From an uncultured Brachyspira sp. (lineage in GTDB: Bacteria; Spirochaetota; Brachyspiria; Brachyspirales; Brachyspiraceae): a stretch of 64,000 bases of DNA. Positions 45,125 to 55,412 of the stretch are shown one piece after another; the first letter of the stretch is position 1, and every line of letters starts with the position of its first letter. Where the stretch lies: assembly GCF_910588665.1 (NCBI RefSeq), contig NZ_CAJUPR010000004.1, positions 140,693 to 204,692 of the forward strand, given 5' to 3'. Under the pieces are notes generated by a model that did not search any database, was not told where the DNA came from, and was given only the letters and a program-made list of their open reading frames with translations. The translations under genes were made by a program, and so were the position numbers.

Positions 45125-46228
45125 TTATTGTCCTAATACATTTATTAAATATTTTAAATCTTTTTTAACAGTATACGGGGAGAAAGAAAATCTGATAGCG
45201 CCTTTATTATTTCCGTAAAAATTATGAGCCAAAAAAGAACAGTGAAAACCGTATCTGCATTCTATATTATAATCTTCATATAATCTATGAGCCAAATCAG
45301 GCATATTATCAGCTGTTATTGAAAATAAAAACCCCTGAGAATATTTATTTTTTGACCATATAACATTATATTTATTCATAGATTCTATTTCTTTTATTGA
45401 ATCAATCATATCATTTATATCAATATTCCAGCTTGGTCTGTTTTTAAGAGCTGCCGAAAGCCCTATAATCCCAACGGTATTCGGAGTACCAGATTCGTAT
45501 ATTTCAGGTATGCTGTAAGGAGTTTCATAAGAGTCTCCGAATCCCCCTCCGAAGTATGCAGGTTTAAGTTTATCTGGATTTTTAACATAAAAACCTCCTG
45601 TACCTGCAGGACCAAGCAAGCCTTTATGACCAGTAAAGCTAATAAAATCAATATTCCATTCATCAGCTTTTATTTCATGCATACCTGCAGACTGTGTTGC
45701 ATCTGCAAGCAAAGGTATTTCTCCTATAGCCTCTTTAATTTCTGCCATAGGCTGTATTAATCCGCTTACATTGCTTTCCATATTAACAATGACCAGCGAT
45801 ATTTTTTCTTTTTTAATTATCTGAGAAAGAAGATGAGTATTTATTATTCCGTTTTCTAAAGAAGGTATTATATTATATTTTACATTTTTATTTTTGCTTA
45901 ACTGATATATAGGTCTCAGTACCGCATTATGTTCTAAATTAGATATTAATACTTTGCAGTCATGCAAATCAAGTCCTATAAGTATATCGTTTATTGATCT
46001 TGTGGCTCCTGAAGTAAATATAACATTAGAATAATTTTCTGTCCCTAAGAATTTTTTTGCCAATAATTCTCTGCATTCCTCAATTTTCTTAGTGGTTTCT
46101 TTTCCTCTTTCTGTATTAATTCTTCCGTAAGTTCCTCCTGTATTCATTATAAAATTATAAATCTCTTCGGCAACTTCTTTAGGCTTCGGAAAACTAGTAG
46201 TGGAGTTGTCAAAGTAGTAATTTTTCAT
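45125..46228 (-). CDS. Cysteine desulfurase/selenocysteine lyase-like aminotransferase (class V)
   Basis: A 367-residue PLP enzyme. The start YFDNSTTSFPKP is typical of this group. The PLP lysine lies in SFTGHKGLLGPAGTG (about residues 193-207) and the catalytic cysteine in CRYGFHCSFLAHN near the C-terminus. It would release sulfur or selenium from cysteine or selenocysteine. It is the middle gene of yedF-desulfurase-DUF3343, a combination known from organisms that use selenium in labile cofactors or selenophosphate. Confidence 0.9.
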   Translation of the reverse strand: MKNYYFDNSTTSFPKPKEVAEEIYNFIMNTGGTYGRINTERGKETTKKIEECRELLAKKFLGTENYSNVIFTSGATRSINDILIGLDLHDCKVLISNLEHNAVLRPIYQLSKNKNVKYNIIPSLENGIINTHLLSQIIKKEKISLVIVNMESNVSGLIQPMAEIKEAIGEIPLLADATQSAGMHEIKADEWNIDFISFTGHKGLLGPAGTGGFYVKNPDKLKPAYFGGGFGDSYETPYSIPEIYESGTPNTVGIIGLSAALKNRPSWNIDINDMIDSIKEIESMNKYNVIWSKNKYSQGFLFSITADNMPDLAHRLYEDYNIECRYGFHCSFLAHNFYGNNKGAIRFSFSPYTVKKDLKYLINVLGQ

Positions 46229-46253
46229 AATGCATATTTATTAAAATTTTTTA

Positions 46254-46829
46254 TTATGCTCTTATAACCGCAGAAGCATTGCCCATAGCTTCAATAATTC
46301 CAAGCATATTAGTCTGCTCTTCAGTTTTTATTTCATCTAATTTATAGAATTTAACACATGTTCCGCAGAAAAATATTTTTATTCCCGCATCTCTTAATTC
46401 CTGCAGTAGAGTTTTATATGGTTCTTCAGCTCCTAAATAAACCCCTCCGTTGTAGCAGTATAAAGCTTCTGGTTTAGGACTTGCATCTTTTAATGCTCCC
46501 AGAAATGCCTTTAATAATAATTCCCCAAGTTCATCATTACCAGCTCCCATTACTTTTTTGTCGGCAACAGCAATTACAGGTCCTGAAAATTTTTCTATAT
46601 TTGAATAATTAGAAGATGATATATCCTTATTCTTAATGATTTTAAAGTTTTGCCCTTCATTGGTATATGTTATTGCATTATTATTTAAAAAGTCTTTGAT
46701 ATTATGAAATGCAGTATCATCATCTATTAAAATTTCTATTTCTTCATTTAAAGCGGCATTTGTTATTGAGGTTTTTGTAAGGATTAAAGGTTTTGGACAG
46801 GGTATGCCTCTGGCGTCTATTGTTTTCAT
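46254..46829 (-). CDS. yedF: YedF-type sulfurtransferase-like selenium metabolism protein
   Basis: A 191-residue two-domain protein. The N-terminal TusA-like domain has the active-site motif GIPCPKPL (Cys10). The C-terminal DsrE-like domain includes KVMGAGNDELGELL and the cysteine pair region FFCGTCVKFY. The length and domain order match the YedF selenium-metabolism family. It heads the operon with the desulfurase and DUF3343 genes. Together they suggest a relay that passes sulfur or selenium as a persulfide or selenide. selD and selA are not in this window. Confidence 0.92.
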   Translation of the reverse strand: MKTIDARGIPCPKPLILTKTSITNAALNEEIEILIDDDTAFHNIKDFLNNNAITYTNEGQNFKIIKNKDISSSNYSNIEKFSGPVIAVADKKVMGAGNDELGELLLKAFLGALKDASPKPEALYCYNGGVYLGAEEPYKTLLQELRDAGIKIFFCGTCVKFYKLDEIKTEEQTNMLGIIEAMGNASAVIRA

Positions 46830-46908
46830 AATTTTTACTTCCTTAAGACAAATTTAATATAATGCAACATAATATAATAAAAGACTTTTATTGTCAATTA
46901 TATGTTTT

Positions 46909-47397
46909 TTATAAAAACTGATAAAAATAATTTGTATATCTATTGTTTTCAAATGAAGAAAAAATGCGCTTGAATAAAATAAATATATTATTTAATATAA
47001 TTGAGTTTGAAAATAATTTTTCATAATCGGGAGATAAATATACTGCTGTAATCATTATTAAATAAATAACAGAGCCTGATATAAATAATATTACAATACC
47101 GCCCATAAGTCTGTCTATCCATGATAAATATATTATTTTTAAAATATCTTTTATACTTTTTTCAACTTTTGAAAGTATTATTCTTATTATTGAATAAGAT
47201 GCTATAAGAGATATTATTTTTAATATTATAGAATGATTAAAATATTTTGACATTTGATTATATATGAGAGGAGATATTATTAATACTGATATTACGGCTG
47301 CAGCAGGCGTAATTACTGATATTAATCCTTTATACAAACCATACAAAAACATAGCAGTTAATAATGCAGTTAATAATATATCAATATTACTCAGCAT
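46909..47397 (-). CDS. CvpA family membrane protein
   Basis: A 162-residue protein with four membrane helices. CvpA features include IDILLTALLTAMFLYGLYKG at the start and the central LSWIDRLMGGIVILFISG block with the conserved DRLxG. CvpA proteins affect envelope resistance and, in some bacteria, colicin V production. It starts inside the stop codon of the upstream MCP-like gene (TAATG), so it belongs to the same operon as the two MCP-like proteins. Confidence 0.85.
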   Translation of the reverse strand: MLSNIDILLTALLTAMFLYGLYKGLISVITPAAAVISVLIISPLIYNQMSKYFNHSIILKIISLIASYSIIRIILSKVEKSIKDILKIIYLSWIDRLMGGIVILFISGSVIYLIMITAVYLSPDYEKLFSNSIILNNIFILFKRIFSSFENNRYTNYFYQFL

Positions 47398-49349
47398 TAT
47401 GATCTCTTAAGTAAAGATATTATAGGAGCAAATGTAAAACTGCTTTTATTTCTATGAGTATTTATAATATTTGATAATGCTTCTATATCGGTATGCATAA
47501 ATGAGGAATAATTTCCTATTTTCTTTGTTATTTCATTCAATTCATCTTTTGATTTTATTATATTATTGAAATTATTAAATATTTTATATACATCTTGATT
47601 TTGATATTCTATTTTAGAGTTTAAATTATTTTGAACTTCAAGCATAGCAGATATATTTTCTTTTATAGATAATACTATTAAATTCTGATTTGCTAATATA
47701 TTGGACATTGCATCATTATATTGCTCTATGGATTTGAAATGACTTAATTTTGCAGAATCCGTATTAATATTATTTTCTATTTCTTTTATAAACTTATCAA
47801 TATTTTCAGATATTCTATTAACTTCTTTTGTAATTATTTTACATCTGTCTTTAATGTAGAATGAAGAGTTTTCTATCACTACCAATCCTGCAAATATATC
47901 CGTAAGCATTTTTTCTATTGAGTCTGTTCCTTTGGATATTTCAAAAGATAAAGCTCCTATTTCTTTTGCCACAACAGAAAAACTTTTGCCGTAAAATCCT
48001 GCTTTTGATGCCTGAATACCTGCATTTATAGATAAAAGGTTGGTTTTATTTGTAATAGATTTAATATATTCTATTGTTTCATATATGGATTCTGTTATAT
48101 TATTGACATCTTTAAATTGATTAGCAGATTCTATTATGGCATCTAAAAATTTTTCAGAAGTTTCAACCATACTTTCTTTTATAAGCCTTAATTCGTTTTT
48201 TAAAGTAGCTATTTGATCATTAGAAAAATTTGAATCTTTCATATTTGAAATAGTCTGATTTAATATTCTGAAATGATCCTGCATTTGAGATTTATATTTA
48301 TCAAAGAAAGTAAATATAGTATTTGTATATTTTAATCCGTCTTTGATTATATTTTTTTTGCTGTTTTTTGCATCTATTAATTTATCATTGGATTCTAATA
48401 TTGAATCTATCTTGGAGCTTATTATATTATAAGCATCTTTATTTTCTTTATCTATTTCAAAGACAAACATAGAAGTATCCATCAGATTTTTGTCTATTAT
48501 ATTTAATTCTTTTGAAATTCTGTCTATATTATTTAAAGTTTTCAGATTCAAATGTAATTTACTATTTAATATGCTCTCTCTCTTTATAGAATCCATAGCA
48601 TTTTTTGCAAATGATGAAAATATAGATATGGATCTGAATGAAGATGATATTACAATAGCAATTCCCACTCTGTCAAAATCTATACCGTTTAATGTTTTAT
48701 CTATATAGATGGATCTTAATATCAGCGCTAATGCCGCAAGTATTGAAATAAGCATTAATATATTATCTTTATAGTTATAATTCATTATAATATCCGTTAT
48801 AGTAGATATAAACATAATTAAAAATATAAATAATATGATATATGTTTTTAATTTATAATATAATCCTGCTGACTTTATAAGATACGATGAACTTTCCGAG
48901 TCATAATAGCTGATTGAAATTGAAAAAAATCTGTCAGGGTATATTATACTTAAAGTTATAAGTATTACAGATAATATTATTCCAAGTACAAATGCGATAT
49001 TGCTTAAATTCATAAGGCTTTTATTTTTTAATATAAAATTTTTAGAGTTTACAGGCATTAATATAACTGTAATTAATACTATAATATTTATTGTCAAATA
49101 CATAGCCGATGATAATTCTTTATTTATTCCATATACCTCAAAAAATATTATGAAAAGAGATATTATATTATATAATAATATAAATGTAAGCGTAACTGAA
49201 ATAGTAATATATATAATTTTCTTTGTTTTTATAGCTAATAATAAATACAGCATAATAAATACTGTCATTAAAGAAATACCTATAATAGGCGTTAATAATT
49301 TTAATATTGTTATATTATATCCGTATATCAAATTTGAAAATATATTCAT
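47397..49349 (-). CDS. MCP-like signalling protein with a divergent tip, first of a tandem pair
   Basis: A 650-residue protein with about six to eight N-terminal membrane helices (to residue ~250) instead of a periplasmic sensor. A long coiled-coil MCP-like cytoplasmic domain follows. The hairpin tip reads NKTNLLSINAGIQASKAGFY, where classical receptors have [20 protein letters not shown]. Several residues used for trimer and CheA/CheW contacts are thus changed. AGAGGAA precedes the ATG. It is probably a paralogue of the next gene upstream and is coupled to cvpA. Confidence 0.8.
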   Translation of the reverse strand: MNIFSNLIYGYNITILKLLTPIIGISLMTVFIMLYLLLAIKTKKIIYITISVTLTFILLYNIISLFIIFFEVYGINKELSSAMYLTINIIVLITVILMPVNSKNFILKNKSLMNLSNIAFVLGIILSVILITLSIIYPDRFFSISISYYDSESSSYLIKSAGLYYKLKTYIILFIFLIMFISTITDIIMNYNYKDNILMLISILAALALILRSIYIDKTLNGIDFDRVGIAIVISSSFRSISIFSSFAKNAMDSIKRESILNSKLHLNLKTLNNIDRISKELNIIDKNLMDTSMFVFEIDKENKDAYNIISSKIDSILESNDKLIDAKNSKKNIIKDGLKYTNTIFTFFDKYKSQMQDHFRILNQTISNMKDSNFSNDQIATLKNELRLIKESMVETSEKFLDAIIESANQFKDVNNITESIYETIEYIKSITNKTNLLSINAGIQASKAGFYGKSFSVVAKEIGALSFEISKGTDSIEKMLTDIFAGLVVIENSSFYIKDRCKIITKEVNRISENIDKFIKEIENNINTDSAKLSHFKSIEQYNDAMSNILANQNLIVLSIKENISAMLEVQNNLNSKIEYQNQDVYKIFNNFNNIIKSKDELNEITKKIGNYSSFMHTDIEALSNIINTHRNKSSFTFAPIISLLKRS

Positions 49350-49360
49350 ATCCGTTCCTC

Positions 49361-51295
49361 TTACATAACCTTAGAATATTCATATACTTTATTTTCTAAG
49401 TCGCCTGTATACTCTAAGAATTTTTTCATTTCATTATTAAGCTTGCCTGTTATAGATTCCAAATCATCGGAAGTAGCTAAAAGCTTATTCATATCGCGCA
49501 TAAGATTTTTTATTTCAATATTTTCTATAGACGCTTTTTCAGATATATTTATAATATAGCCGTTAATTTCTTCTATTTTATTTTTAATATTTAAAAAGTC
49601 ATTTTCTTCATTTACAATAATACTTGTCATATTAGATACAGACTCATGCATTTTATCTGTACTTTTTATTATATTCATATTGAAATCGTTTTGTTTTTCC
49701 ATATTTTTATTAAATTTATTAAATCTTTCATAATGAATCGAAACTTCTTCCAGTAATGAAGATATATTATTATTAATGCTGCTGTTTGAATAATTAAATT
49801 TTTTAAATATATCCTCTATTTTAAATAATAAACTCCTCATTCTGTTTGTCGCCTTATAAGTTTCATTTACAAGTTCAGAAACTTCCTTTGATACTACAGA
49901 AAAGTTATTATACCATTCTCCCGATTTAGAAGCCTGTATGCTTGAGTTTATTGCAAGAGTTTTAGTTTTATCGTACATATTTTCCATAAAAGATATAATT
50001 CTATTTATTTGAAAGCTTAATTGACCAAAACTTTCAGATTTACGGAATTCCTTTGTAAAATTTAGTTTTTCCGTTTCTATTTTTTTATTCAAATCTTCAA
50101 ACATGCTTATCATATTTCTGCTTTGATTTTGCAGACTGTATATTTTTTCTATCGATTCGGATAATTTTTTGTTTGATTCTTCAAGCGTTTTTTTCTGCAG
50201 TTCTACAGAAGCCTGCAAATCAGGATATGTTTCTATTAATTCATTTATTTTTTCTATATTTATTTTACCGTCATTTATTTGAAAATTTTCTATGGTAATA
50301 AATTCATTGGTATAATCTATAATTCTATTTATATCCGTTTTCAAATTATTAATAGTAGAGTAAGTATTTTCTACTTTGTCTACCAAATGATTAACAGACT
50401 GAGAAAAACTTTCTTTTAATTCGGATAATTTTTCAGATGTATTTATAGCTGTTCCAATTATTATAGAATCCTGAGCCTTTATACTTTCCAAATCATAAGA
50501 CGGAGTTGTTTTTTTATATACTGCTGAAATAAATCTTATTACGGATAAATATATTATTATAACATTAAATACTGCATAAGCTAATGTGATTCTGCTGAAT
50601 GTCAGTTTATTAAAAAATAAAAATCCGCTTGAATATTTTGTATAAATTGATATTCCGTTGAAATCATCAAAAAAAGATATAGATATTATAGATATTAATA
50701 TCAGTAAAGTTATATTTTCTTTGATTTTTTTATTAACCAGTATTTCATATAAGAATGCGCATATTATAATAAAATAATATATTGTGAATATAAAATCTCT
50801 TAATATATAAATTGTTCCTATTTCGCCTCTGCTTTTTATGCTGTTTTTCATAGTATCATTTAATGTAGTCATTGCTTCTTTTGTTACTATAAAAAGCTGA
50901 GGATATAATAGAGCTACGGCAATTAATAGTATAAGTATGAATACTGCTGCTATATATAATTTATCCAATATAAAATGAAATTGCTCACTCAGCTTTAATT
51001 TATTTTTTATATACATCATCCAAGGAATAATTGTCAGAGAAAGCGCCAGCTGTTCAAATTTATATAAATTGGGGGCTAGCTCATTATTCGGACTGTATAG
51101 AGAAGTTATAATATTTAAGGCTTCTAATGCGGAAAATATAAAGCATAGAAACCCTATAAACATAATAATAGCCTGAGTTTCATCATAGAGCTGAAAGTAT
51201 ATATAAGTATATAATATTATACCAACTATTGATATAATAGTGGCTATAACAGGAATACCCAATTCTAATGTTATAAGAGAGAAAGTGTAATTCAT
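49361..51295 (-). CDS. MCP-like signalling protein with a divergent tip, second of a tandem pair
   Basis: A 644-residue protein with the same plan as its downstream neighbour: about seven N-terminal membrane helices (to residue ~255) and a coiled-coil domain. Its tip is even further from the consensus: KTKTLAINSSIQASKSGEWY then NNFSVVSKEVSEL. The central glycine pair and the acidic contact positions are lost. It heads a three-gene operon with its paralogue and cvpA (11 bp spacing). A role in sensing through a non-classical partner is possible. Confidence 0.8.
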   Translation of the reverse strand: MNYTFSLITLELGIPVIATIISIVGIILYTYIYFQLYDETQAIIMFIGFLCFIFSALEALNIITSLYSPNNELAPNLYKFEQLALSLTIIPWMMYIKNKLKLSEQFHFILDKLYIAAVFILILLIAVALLYPQLFIVTKEAMTTLNDTMKNSIKSRGEIGTIYILRDFIFTIYYFIIICAFLYEILVNKKIKENITLLILISIISISFFDDFNGISIYTKYSSGFLFFNKLTFSRITLAYAVFNVIIIYLSVIRFISAVYKKTTPSYDLESIKAQDSIIIGTAINTSEKLSELKESFSQSVNHLVDKVENTYSTINNLKTDINRIIDYTNEFITIENFQINDGKINIEKINELIETYPDLQASVELQKKTLEESNKKLSESIEKIYSLQNQSRNMISMFEDLNKKIETEKLNFTKEFRKSESFGQLSFQINRIISFMENMYDKTKTLAINSSIQASKSGEWYNNFSVVSKEVSELVNETYKATNRMRSLLFKIEDIFKKFNYSNSSINNNISSLLEEVSIHYERFNKFNKNMEKQNDFNMNIIKSTDKMHESVSNMTSIIVNEENDFLNIKNKIEEINGYIINISEKASIENIEIKNLMRDMNKLLATSDDLESITGKLNNEMKKFLEYTGDLENKVYEYSKVM

Positions 51296-51464
51296 AAATC
51301 CTCTATAAATAAAATAATCTATAATTAAATTATAGTTATATATTATAAGTTAATTTTAATATATTAAAAGCAGAAAATTAACTAAAACACCGTTTATATA
51401 ATCGGAATTAATTTATTAACTATTTACTTAACTTAATAATAATTTTTATATTTTGATGACTGTA

Positions 51465-52865
51465 TTAATCCGTAAGTTTTTTTACCCATCTCTCTTTTTT
51501 AAGCATTATAGTGCCTATAGTTATTTTAACAAAGTCCGTTAATTTTGCTATACCGAACATGGCAACGGGACCTGCAGAAGTAAATTTAGCAAGTATTAAA
51601 GCTAAAGGCGCAAACATTAATAATGATACAGGAACATCAACTGCAAATCCGAATAATGTATCTCCTCCCGCTCTTGAAACTGCAAATTGAGCATTAATAT
51701 ATGTCCATACTGGCATGTAGCATGCTATTAATATTACCAGATTTCTTGTAATAGCCTGAGCATCAGCCGTAAGTTTAGAGAATATAATAGGTATTAATAA
51801 AGCAGACGACATTTGAATTAATCCTACGGCTAATCCCGCTATTACGGATCCGTTTAATATCCATTTGGCTTTATTTTTTGCATCTTCCAATTCTCCCCGT
51901 CCTAAAGTTCCGCCTACAACTACCATTGTGGAAACAAATATGCCTTGAAAAACTAAATAAAATATATTGGCTATTGTAAATCCTGAAGCCATGCCTGCAA
52001 CTGTTTCCGCACCTCCTCTGCTGTTATAAAGAGCCGTCATAAACATTTCGCTTAATCCCCAGCTTATTTCGCTTAAAAATATAAGACTTGATTTTTTAAG
52101 CATAGAATAAAACACATTAAATTTTACTTTTAATATTTCCCTGCTTCTTACATAAAATTTTTCTTTATGAAGCTTTATATAGGCTATAAATAAAATCATT
52201 TCTATTATTCTTGCTGTCAGCGTTGCAATCGCAGCCCCCGTTTCTTCAAGTCTAGGAGCGCTGAAATTTCCGTATATAAGTATATAATTTCCGATAGTAT
52301 TTAAAATGGTGGCTATTACAGATATTATAAGAGGAATATGCGGTTTTCCTATTTCCCTGTATGAAGAACCTATAGCCCCTGATATTGATATAGGTATAAA
52401 TGTAAATGCTATTATACGCATATATTTTGTACTTGATACAAGTATTTGTTCCTGAGCCGTATTGCCTTTAGTCATAAGTTTCATAAATATTTCAGGATTA
52501 ACAGTCATTAGTATCATATAAGAAATTGATATTATGAGAGGAAGAATAATTTTAAATCTGAAAGCCTGCTGCATTCCTTCTTTATTATCGGCGCCGTTAT
52601 TCTGAGCCATATATATTCCGCCTGCGCCGTAACATGTATTAAGTATAACAATATATATAAAGTTTAATTGATTTGATACATTTACAGCAGCCATTTTTAT
52701 ATCGCCGAGCTCTGCCACCATAAAATTATCTATTAAGGAAACCATTCCCATTATAAGCTGCTGAAGCATTACAGGTACTGCAATAGATATGCATAATTTA
52801 TAGAAGTCAAAATTACCGAATAATTTGTTTTTATCACTGTAAAATTTATATGAATTAGTATTCAT
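51465..52865 (-). CDS. MATE family efflux transporter
   Basis: About 466 residues from the ATG at 52865, which is preceded by AGAGG; an upstream reading to 52940 lacks such a site. It has twelve predicted membrane helices in two MATE halves. Typical parts are LCISIAVPVMLQQLIMGMV at the start and YRQIGKP-like SYREIGKPHIP in the middle. MATE proteins export cationic drugs or metabolites using sodium or proton gradients. Substrate is unknown. Confidence 0.92.
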   Translation of the reverse strand: MNTNSYKFYSDKNKLFGNFDFYKLCISIAVPVMLQQLIMGMVSLIDNFMVAELGDIKMAAVNVSNQLNFIYIVILNTCYGAGGIYMAQNNGADNKEGMQQAFRFKIILPLIISISYMILMTVNPEIFMKLMTKGNTAQEQILVSSTKYMRIIAFTFIPISISGAIGSSYREIGKPHIPLIISVIATILNTIGNYILIYGNFSAPRLEETGAAIATLTARIIEMILFIAYIKLHKEKFYVRSREILKVKFNVFYSMLKKSSLIFLSEISWGLSEMFMTALYNSRGGAETVAGMASGFTIANIFYLVFQGIFVSTMVVVGGTLGRGELEDAKNKAKWILNGSVIAGLAVGLIQMSSALLIPIIFSKLTADAQAITRNLVILIACYMPVWTYINAQFAVSRAGGDTLFGFAVDVPVSLLMFAPLALILAKFTSAGPVAMFGIAKLTDFVKITIGTIMLKKERWVKKLTD

Positions 52866-52977
52866 AAACAACCTCTTGGATATGATGAAAAGATTTATAA
52901 AACAGTGACGAAAATATACAGCTATTTTAATATTTGTCAATATTATTTATGCGTATTTTTTATAATTATAATAAATA

Positions 52978-53505
52978 TTATTTTGATAATAAAGTTTTCA
53001 TTTCGGTATATAGTTTTAATAAATTATTTGCTGTCTCTTCAGGTACGGTATAATTTTTAAAACCTTCGGTGGTTTCAACCCTTACAGCTTTTAAAATAGA
53101 GAGATTATCTATCTTATTTTCCGCCTGTATGCTGTAGCTTCTGTCAATATAAGCCGTGTCCATAAAGTATATTGAAGCGCCATATATTACTTCTGTATCT
53201 GTTTTAGGGGCTAATGATTTATAATTAAGCTCTGCATACTTTTCACCGTCAAATTTTAATATTATTTTATTATCTTTAGAAACATTAAAAGAGCTGTCTC
53301 TTACATACTGAGCTTCTATTATTATATTATCGCTGCCGCTTATATTCTTTAATCTCAGCCTTACGGAAGAAGACCAGTCATTAATTGATATATAGTCCGT
53401 TTGATAAAATTTCTCTCCGTAAAAAGAATCTTCTATTAAATGTACTTTTGCAGCACATGATGATAAAGAAATAATTATTATGAAAAGCTTAAGTATTTTT
53501 TTCAA
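52978..53505 (-). CDS. Putative lipoprotein with a TTG start
   Basis: About 175 residues. The GGAGG site at 53515-53511 sits five bases before a TTG at 53505, giving MKKILKLFIIIISLSSCAAK, a clear lipoprotein signal with Cys17. A longer reading from a TTG at 53517 would start inside the ribosome-binding site and is less likely. The mature part is predicted beta-sandwich-like, ending with VETTEGFKNYTVPEETANNL. No family is recognised. It lies 54 bp after a secreted-protein gene in the same direction. Confidence 0.7.
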   Translation of the reverse strand: MKKILKLFIIIISLSSCAAKVHLIEDSFYGEKFYQTDYISINDWSSSVRLRLKNISGSDNIIIEAQYVRDSSFNVSKDNKIILKFDGEKYAELNYKSLAPKTDTEVIYGASIYFMDTAYIDRSYSIQAENKIDNLSILKAVRVETTEGFKNYTVPEETANNLLKLYTEMKTLLSK

Positions 53506-53559
53506 TATTTCCTCCAAAATATTTTATTTGATAGTAGAAATATACGCAAAGCTTACTAT

Positions 53560-54111
53560 TTATTCATACAATCTTTTATACCATTCTGTATCGCCGATAT
53601 TTTCTTTCATAATTTCTTTTAATCCTTTTAAATTAAAACCAGCCAGTAATTCATCAGAATCTCTGTAGTATAAATCACATTGCGAAGAATCTGATAATAT
53701 TTTTATTAAATTATTAACCGTTCTGCCTGCTCCTCTCACAAGCTTATCATCGCCTCCAATACAAATAGCGTTTTTTGAATCACTTATTTCAGCTATGTTA
53801 TTTTCGGATATATTATAGTTAATACTGCTTCCTGAATTTCTTTTTATTTTTAAATAATAATTATTGTCAAGTTCTATTTTATCACTATAAATAAAAACTG
53901 CCGCTATAAGATCATTGTTATAAGCGGCGCTAAAATCATCAACTAATTGTATATCGACAGCTATAGCTATTACTGATTCTTTATCCGAACTAATATTATT
54001 AAAAATATAGAAATCAGACGATGTATCTAGAGAATCAATTTCAACTTCCCACTTTGCAAATATGCTGGCTGAAAATATAAAAAATATTAAAATAGTAAAA
54101 AACTTTTTCAT
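53560..54111 (-). CDS. Exported protein of unknown function
   Basis: A 183-residue protein with a signal peptide (MKKFFTILIFFIFSASIFA, likely cut after AKW or ASIFA). The mature domain is mixed, including the pattern AIAVDIQLVDDFSAAYNN and LVRGAGRTVNNLIKILSDSS. It contains two cysteines near the middle and end (NAICIGG, QCDLYY) that could form a disulfide. AGGAAG precedes the ATG. It probably shares a transcript with the following lipoprotein gene. Confidence 0.7.
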   Translation of the reverse strand: MKKFFTILIFFIFSASIFAKWEVEIDSLDTSSDFYIFNNISSDKESVIAIAVDIQLVDDFSAAYNNDLIAAVFIYSDKIELDNNYYLKIKRNSGSSINYNISENNIAEISDSKNAICIGGDDKLVRGAGRTVNNLIKILSDSSQCDLYYRDSDELLAGFNLKGLKEIMKENIGDTEWYKRLYE

Positions 54112-54353
54112 AAATAAACTTCCTGAAATTTTATATATATATTTTTAAATATACACTTATATAATAGCAAATTAAATTTTTGCTTTAATTATCTAAACTA
54201 TATACTGCATAATTATTTTTTACAAGAAATTTTTTATATTAAAATTATAAAGTAAGCTATTATTATAAAAATTACCAGTTTATATAATTGCTATTTTAAT
54301 GATTTTATTATATACTTATAAATCAATATTTATTATCGGAAGGGGTTAATTAA

Positions 54354-55403
54354 ATGGAGAATCCTATAAAAAATATTACTGAAACTATAGCGGGGGAGTT
54401 CCGTAATTTTAAGCATACCTTAAAAGAAATATTATATGCAATAGTTATTGTGCTTCTTATAAATACATTTTTAATACAGAATTATCAGATTCCCACAGGC
54501 TCTATGATACCTATCATAATGCCGGGAGACAGACTTTTTGCAAACAGATTTGTTTACGGCGTGAAGCTTCCTTTTACAGACGGGCTTTTAGGATACAGGC
54601 TTCCAAGAATAAAATCTCCTCAAAGAGGTGATTTGGTGGTATTCAGAGCTCCTCCTTCGGCTTCTTTCGGATGCGAATCCTCAATGCCCTATTATGAACC
54701 TTCTTCTTTGGTGCAGTTTTTAAAGCTTCCTGTTATGATATTTTCTCTTACCCCTTTTACTTGGGACCCTAGATTTCTTCTTGCGGATTATATAGGAGAG
54801 AAGCTTACGGGAGGCACTCATTTGGCGCCTGCTCCTTTATTTTTTGGGCTTAAGACTGTGGATTTGGATCCGAGAAAAGAATTTGTTAAAAGAGTTATAG
54901 CATCTGCAGGGGAAACGGTTGAAATCAGAGAGAAAAAAATTATTATTAACGGAAGCGAAATAGAAGATAAATGGGGATATTTTTTCTATGGAAATGACAG
55001 AGATTTTGTACCTATTATAGATATATACGGACCTATTTATGTACCTAAAAAAGGAGATATTATAATATTTAGAAAATTAGAGGATAGAGCGGATTATTAT
55101 AATGATATTAGTTCTTTTGAAGTTCATGTAAATGATCAGATAGTAAGCGATGATTTAAAATTATGGTATTGGATGAATATATATGTTCCTAATACCAAAG
55201 ACAGACCCGATGAATATATATATAATGTTCCTGAAGATTATTTCTTCGTTATGGGAGATAACAGAGATCAAAGCTGCGACAGCAGAATGTGGGGACTTGT
55301 TCCGTACAGATATATAAAAGGTCAGCCTATGATTGCTTGGATACAATCTAAAAGACCTAATGATGTACCTCAGGGTTTCTTTAAATACTTTATAATAAAA
55401 TAA
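54354..55403 (+). CDS. lepB: Signal peptidase I, long form
   Basis: A 349-residue type I signal peptidase. One N-terminal membrane helix (about 23-42) precedes catalytic Ser50 in QIPTGSMIPIIMPGD. The catalytic lysine is in FVKRVIASAGE (about residue 180). Box E is GDNRDQSCDSRMWG near 304. Insertions between boxes B and D make it about twice the size of the other lepB in this window. It probably handles bulk protein export, while the short form may serve fewer substrates. A GGAAGGGG site precedes the ATG. Confidence 0.95.
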   Translation: MENPIKNITETIAGEFRNFKHTLKEILYAIVIVLLINTFLIQNYQIPTGSMIPIIMPGDRLFANRFVYGVKLPFTDGLLGYRLPRIKSPQRGDLVVFRAPPSASFGCESSMPYYEPSSLVQFLKLPVMIFSLTPFTWDPRFLLADYIGEKLTGGTHLAPAPLFFGLKTVDLDPRKEFVKRVIASAGETVEIREKKIIINGSEIEDKWGYFFYGNDRDFVPIIDIYGPIYVPKKGDIIIFRKLEDRADYYNDISSFEVHVNDQIVSDDLKLWYWMNIYVPNTKDRPDEYIYNVPEDYFFVMGDNRDQSCDSRMWGLVPYRYIKGQPMIAWIQSKRPNDVPQGFFKYFIIK

Positions 55404-55412
55404 GAATGCAGT

